Below are positions 60,967 to 64,000 of a stretch of 64,000 nucleotides of DNA, piece by piece. The stretch comes from Burkholderia humptydooensis (GTDB lineage Bacteria; Pseudomonadota; Gammaproteobacteria; Burkholderiales; Burkholderiaceae). The stretch lies in contig NZ_CP013381.1 in the NCBI RefSeq assembly GCF_001513745.1, positions 1 through 64,000 of the forward strand, in the 5' to 3' direction. Made by a program: the position numbers and the translations under genes. The notes under the pieces are model-generated. The model was not told the DNA's origin and ran no database searches. It saw nothing but the letters and a program-made list of their open reading frames with translations. How positions within the stretch are numbered: position 1 is the first letter of the stretch; each line of letters starts with the position of its first letter.

Positions 60967-61706
60967 ACGTCATTGTCGAGTATCCCGAGGATTGCCTGCT
61001 TCGGCCGGTCGAGCGCCAGGTGTTTTCCCGGCAGATCCGGAACCTGCTGACGCGCGATAAGGCATACATGCACGACCTGGACGCGATGCGAGCGCGCGTC
61101 GGATTGGAAGCAGCGTTTCACAGCTATCAGCGCGAGGAGCTCGCCACGTTGCTCTCGATGGTTCACGAGAACGTATCTGACGAAGTGCGCGACACGCTGC
61201 TCGAGCGCCTGGGGAGCTACCTGAACGTCCGGATTCGCCGCGCCGATTACACGCAGGAAACAGCGGATCACGCTGAGCTCGCTGAGCGCGGCGAACCGAC
61301 ACACGCGTGGAGCCTGTCGATTTCCGTCGGAATCGTCATGTTCGCGGTCGGCTTTGGCTTTGCGGCCGCGCTCACACCAACCCATCCCCCACTCAATGCC
61401 GGAACACGTAGCGCGGTCGCACCGGAGAGCGCTGCGCATGCCAACCCGATCGCGCAGCCCTTGATCGATTCGACCAGCGACGAATCGGTCGGTGATATCC
61501 CGATGCTCAAATTCTCGTTCGAGTCGAGTCGACCGAAGCGAGATCTCGGGGCGTTGCGTGCGCTCATGCCGACCGATGACGGGATGTACACGATCGACCT
61601 CACGGTCACGCCGGTCGTCGCTGCGCCGGCCGCAGCCAGCCGGAACGAGTCGCCTGTCCATGCCGGTCGCGACGAACACCAAGAACCGAAAAAGGACCCG
61701 CAATGA
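60963..61706 (+). CDS. Unknown single-pass membrane protein of the tra operon
   Basis: 247 residues. The cytoplasmic first half is helical (RQVFSRQIRNLLTRDKAYMH, SYQREELATLLSMVHENVSD), then one membrane helix (LSISVGIVMFAVGFGFAAAL) and a loose Pro/Ala-rich periplasmic tail. No family recognised. Overlaps both neighbours by four bases, so it is surely part of the operon. Confidence 0.6.
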   Translation: MNVIVEYPEDCLLRPVERQVFSRQIRNLLTRDKAYMHDLDAMRARVGLEAAFHSYQREELATLLSMVHENVSDEVRDTLLERLGSYLNVRIRRADYTQETADHAELAERGEPTHAWSLSISVGIVMFAVGFGFAAALTPTHPPLNAGTRSAVAPESAAHANPIAQPLIDSTSDESVGDIPMLKFSFESSRPKRDLGALRALMPTDDGMYTIDLTVTPVVAAPAAASRNESPVHAGRDEHQEPKKDPQ

Positions 61707-62302
61707 TGAGACTTGCGCTCCGACTGATGTTCGCTCGAGCTCGCGCAATGCGCGCAACAGTGGGCTCGCCCGCCCGCCTGTTCGCCTGCGCTGTGTTGTC
61801 GAGCGCCGCGCTGCTCGCACACCCCATCAAGGCAGCAGAAACCTGCCCGGTCCAGGTCGCGTACTCGCCGGACGGATCCGCGGAGGAACTGGTCGTTTCC
61901 GCAATCAGCGGCGCACGCCAGTCGATTCGCCTTGCCGCGTATTCGTTCACGTCGCCGTCGGTCGTTCGCGCGCTGATGGCCGCTAAACAGCGCGGCGTCG
62001 ACGTCGCGGTCGTCGTCGACGAGAAAGCGAACCGCGGCAAAGCGAGCATCGCTGCGTTGAATCTCCTGACGCAGGCGGGCATTCCATCGCGCACGGTTTC
62101 CATCTACCCCATCCACCACGACAAATACATCGTGATCGACGGTGCGCAGATCGAGACCGGCTCATTCAACTACAGCAGCGCGGCGCGGCGCAATAGCGAG
62201 AACGCGGTCCTGATCTCGCAGTGCCCCGCCGTCGCGCGCAGCTACCTTCAGCACTGGCAATCGCGCTGGTCACAGGGTAGCGACTACGTCCTCCCCTATT
62301 GA
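61703..62302 (+). CDS. Phospholipase D-family nuclease (single HKD)
   Basis: 199 residues with signal-like N-terminus (LFACAVLSSAALLAHPIKAA). The HKD motif reads HDKYIVID with H139, K141 and D146, then GSFNYSSAA. One motif per chain means it acts as a dimer, like Nuc of pKM101. Nuc-type proteins are periplasmic endonucleases carried by conjugative plasmids. Its place inside the operon is notable. Confidence 0.85.
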   Translation: MMRLALRLMFARARAMRATVGSPARLFACAVLSSAALLAHPIKAAETCPVQVAYSPDGSAEELVVSAISGARQSIRLAAYSFTSPSVVRALMAAKQRGVDVAVVVDEKANRGKASIAALNLLTQAGIPSRTVSIYPIHHDKYIVIDGAQIETGSFNYSSAARRNSENAVLISQCPAVARSYLQHWQSRWSQGSDYVLPY

Positions 62303-62311
62303 GGTCTATCC

Positions 62312-63070
62312 ATGGAAACGGCCATCGACGCTTTGCCAATGCACAACGATCGTCATGCGGACGGATTGCATCCGGCAGGTGCGGGTGCGGTCACACCGTC
62401 CGAGGCGGCCTTGAATCAGCTGCTCGACTTCATCATCACGTCCGGAGAACATGCCGCGCCGCTGCCGCCCCAGGATGTGTTGGCGCAGCGCCTCGACGTC
62501 AGCCGGGTCGTGGTCCGCGAGGCGGTCGTACAGCTGATCGCCCATGGCATGCTCACCGCCTCGCCGCGACGTGGCACGTACATCACCGAACGTCGCAAAT
62601 GGCGCGTCGTGAACCCGAACGTTCTGCACTGGCGCGCCCAATCGAAGCCGGATCGCGCCGCGCTCCTCGACGAACTCGCGGCGATCGCCACCCTGATCGG
62701 CCCGTCGGCCGCGGCCGACGTCGCGGTCCACGCGGACGATGCCGCGATGGAGCGCATCCTCGCCACGTGCGCCACCCGGTGCGCTGCGCGCGACGGCCGG
62801 ACGTTTCGCGCGGCGTGCTCGAACCTGTACCTCGCGGTCTTCTCGGCCTGCAAAAACTCCCTGTTCTGTCAGTTGGGCGCCCTCGCGGTCGAATGGTGGG
62901 CGCACGGCGGAACTGACCCGGATCTGGCGTTCGATGTGTCCACCATCGAACTGACGCGCCTGGCCGTTCTGGAAGCCGCGTGGCGCGATCGCGACGCGTC
63001 GGCCGCGCACGACGCCATGCGCGAGCTGGTGGCCGTCGACTATTGCAACGGAGCGAATCGGCATGCCTGA
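62312..63070 (+). CDS. GntR/FCD-family transcriptional regulator
   Basis: 252 residues. The winged HTH (residues about 30-92) has PPQDVLAQRLDVSRVVVREA and GMLTASPRRGTYI; the rest is the helical FCD ligand-binding domain (WRDRDASAAHDAMRELV). FadR-like regulators usually sense small acids. It is embedded in the secretion operon, 10 bases after the nuclease, so it may tie transfer to a metabolite. Confidence 0.85.
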   Translation: METAIDALPMHNDRHADGLHPAGAGAVTPSEAALNQLLDFIITSGEHAAPLPPQDVLAQRLDVSRVVVREAVVQLIAHGMLTASPRRGTYITERRKWRVVNPNVLHWRAQSKPDRAALLDELAAIATLIGPSAAADVAVHADDAAMERILATCATRCAARDGRTFRAACSNLYLAVFSACKNSLFCQLGALAVEWWAHGGTDPDLAFDVSTIELTRLAVLEAAWRDRDASAAHDAMRELVAVDYCNGANRHA

Positions 63071-63266
63071 CGGACTCGATACCCCAAAGGCACCGCCGGT
63101 CCGCGGACGAAATCTCCTGTCGATCGGCTGGACGATCGTCGGCGTGCTCGCCATCGGCATCGCCGCGTGCGCGCTCGTGAAGATCGGGCTGACCGGCGCG
63201 CTCGGGTGCCTGGTCTTCGGTGCGGGCGCTATCTGGGCCGGTCACAGATCCCGGCGCTGGGAGTGA
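63063..63266 (+). CDS. Small two-helix membrane protein
   Basis: 67 residues with two hydrophobic segments (LLSIGWTIVGVLAIGIAACA, LGCLVFGAGAIWAG) and a basic tail. Overlaps the regulator stop by eight bases and is followed directly by the peptidase gene. Position recalls small membrane proteins before TraF in F-type operons. Function unknown. Confidence 0.6.
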   Translation: MPDGLDTPKAPPVRGRNLLSIGWTIVGVLAIGIAACALVKIGLTGALGCLVFGAGAIWAGHRSRRWE

Positions 63267-63268
63267 TC

Positions 63269-63802
63269 ATGTCGCTATCCGCCCCCTCTCTCGACGCACG
63301 CATCGCACGCCGGACGCTGCGATACCGGATCGTGCGCTTCGTCCTCATCGGCTCGTGCCAATGGCTCGCGCTCGGTGCGTTCGCCTGCTGGGCGCTGACG
63401 CCGTGGTTCGATTTCTCGATCAACCTCACGCAGAGCTTGCCGGGCACGCTCTACGTGACGCACATCGGCGCACCGGTCAATCGGGGCGACCTGGTGGCGT
63501 TCTATTGGCATGGGGGCGCGACCTACCCGCAGGGCGTTGTGTTCATCAAGCGCGTGATGGGCGTCGCCGGCGACGTCGTGACCGTGCGTAACGGCGTCTA
63601 TTACGTGAACGACACCCGGATCGGCGTCGCCAAGCCGCACACGCGCGCGGGCGTCCCGCTCGCGCCCGCTCGGCCCGGCGTGATCCAGCCTGATTCGTAC
63701 TTTGTCTCAACCCCGCACCCGGACAGCCTCGATTCCCGCTACGCGCTGACCGGTAATGTCCCGCGCTCGGCCATTCAGGGGAGGGCCTATGAAGTCTTCT
63801 GA
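63269..63802 (+). CDS. traF: TraF-type S26 signal peptidase
   Basis: 177 residues. One membrane helix (GSCQWLALGAFACWALTPWF) then the peptidase: catalytic S56 in QSLPGTLY and K94 in FIKRVMG. The later PDSYFVSTPHPDSLDSRY is typical. It probably matures the pilin encoded at 53104. Overlaps traW by 14 bases. Confidence 0.87.
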   Translation: MSLSAPSLDARIARRTLRYRIVRFVLIGSCQWLALGAFACWALTPWFDFSINLTQSLPGTLYVTHIGAPVNRGDLVAFYWHGGATYPQGVVFIKRVMGVAGDVVTVRNGVYYVNDTRIGVAKPHTRAGVPLAPARPGVIQPDSYFVSTPHPDSLDSRYALTGNVPRSAIQGRAYEVF

Positions 63803-64000
63803 ACGGTTCCCCGCATGGCAATGCGCGCTCGCGCTCGTGCTGGCCGCCGCTACGGCCGACAGCGCATGCGCCGGCATGCTCGGGACGGTCGGTCCGACCT
63901 ACCCGATCGCTGAGCAGAGCGCGGTCGACCAGATCCTTGCGCACCTGCGCAAGAAGGCCCAGACGGGCGAGTTCGCCCGGCTCCAACAGGAAGCCGTGCG
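63789..64000 (+). CDS. traW: TraW pilus assembly protein, 5' part
   Basis: First 70 residues only; the gene continues beyond the window. Signal peptide (CALALVLAAATADSACA), then MLGTVGPTYPIAEQSAVDQI, the standard opening of mature TraW. Its presence after the TraF-type peptidase matches SXT/R391-like order, in which traU and traN would follow. Confidence 0.82.
   Translation, partial: MKSSERFPAWQCALALVLAAATADSACAGMLGTVGPTYPIAEQSAVDQILAHLRKKAQTGEFARLQQEAV

Overview
The window is GC-rich DNA, most likely from Burkholderia or a close beta-proteobacterial relative. The grounds are composition, the IS21-type element with a zinc-finger accessory ORF, the VgrG/PAAR/lipase cassette, and a family of GC-rich island genes (DUF932, LPD29-like, ParB, DUF6900, DUF3717). 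No rRNA, tRNA or CRISPR was seen, so the species cannot be fixed from sequence alone. A chromosomal-looking end of a natural-product cluster is joined to a large integrative conjugative element (ICE) or conjugative plasmid.

Region 1 (1-5.88 kb) is the tail of a nonribosomal peptide-type pathway: a CmlA-like MBL-fold diiron hydroxylase, a GNAT protein, a type II thioesterase and a Bcr/CflA-type exporter, all rightward, facing a leftward TauD-type 2-oxoglutarate dioxygenase. Region 2 (5.88-8.48 kb) is a decayed IS21-family element. Its istA and istB carry nonsense mutations and istB is cut off in mid-gene, so it marks the junction between the pathway and the mobile DNA.

Region 3 (8.8-17.4 kb) is a cargo block: a DUF3800 protein, a zinc-ribbon/HTH regulator behind two operators, a possible PD-(D/E)XK protein, a DnaQ-like exonuclease, a ParB-like-motif protein, a frameshifted and truncated tyrosine recombinase, and a Xre/RES toxin-antitoxin pair. 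Region 4 (17.6-26.5 kb, leftward) is a type VI secretion cassette: vgrG, a Tle4-like lipase, Tli4-like immunity, PAAR and a lipoprotein, followed by an unknown gene with a translationally coupled 37-residue ORF.

Region 5 (26.8-39.3 kb) is an island maintenance module: DUF932, LPD29-like, an adenine/cytosine-N4 methyltransferase, a DUF6900 protein, a large ParB and several unknown proteins. Its intergenic spaces hold an unusual set of long inverted repeats and covarying hairpins that run into gene starts. Region 6 (39.3-40.9 kb) is a non-coding hub of direct repeats, perfect palindromes and TGTCAGACA repeats, and is the best oriT candidate (possibly also an origin). Region 7 (40.9-46.5 kb) is the DNA-processing set: a small oriT-binding candidate, a coupling protein, a DsbD-N-like periplasmic protein and a MOBF relaxase.

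Region 8 (46.5-51.1 kb) is lower-GC cargo: an AraC regulator and GNAT gene divergent from a fused polyamine-type permease and its binding protein, with no ATPase gene. Region 9 (52.2-64 kb) is an F-type type IV secretion operon: transglycosylase, TraA-like pilin, TraL, E, K, B, DsbC, TraV, TraC, TrbI-like, an unknown membrane protein, a PLD nuclease, a GntR/FCD regulator, a TraF peptidase and the start of TraW, mostly with overlapping starts and stops.
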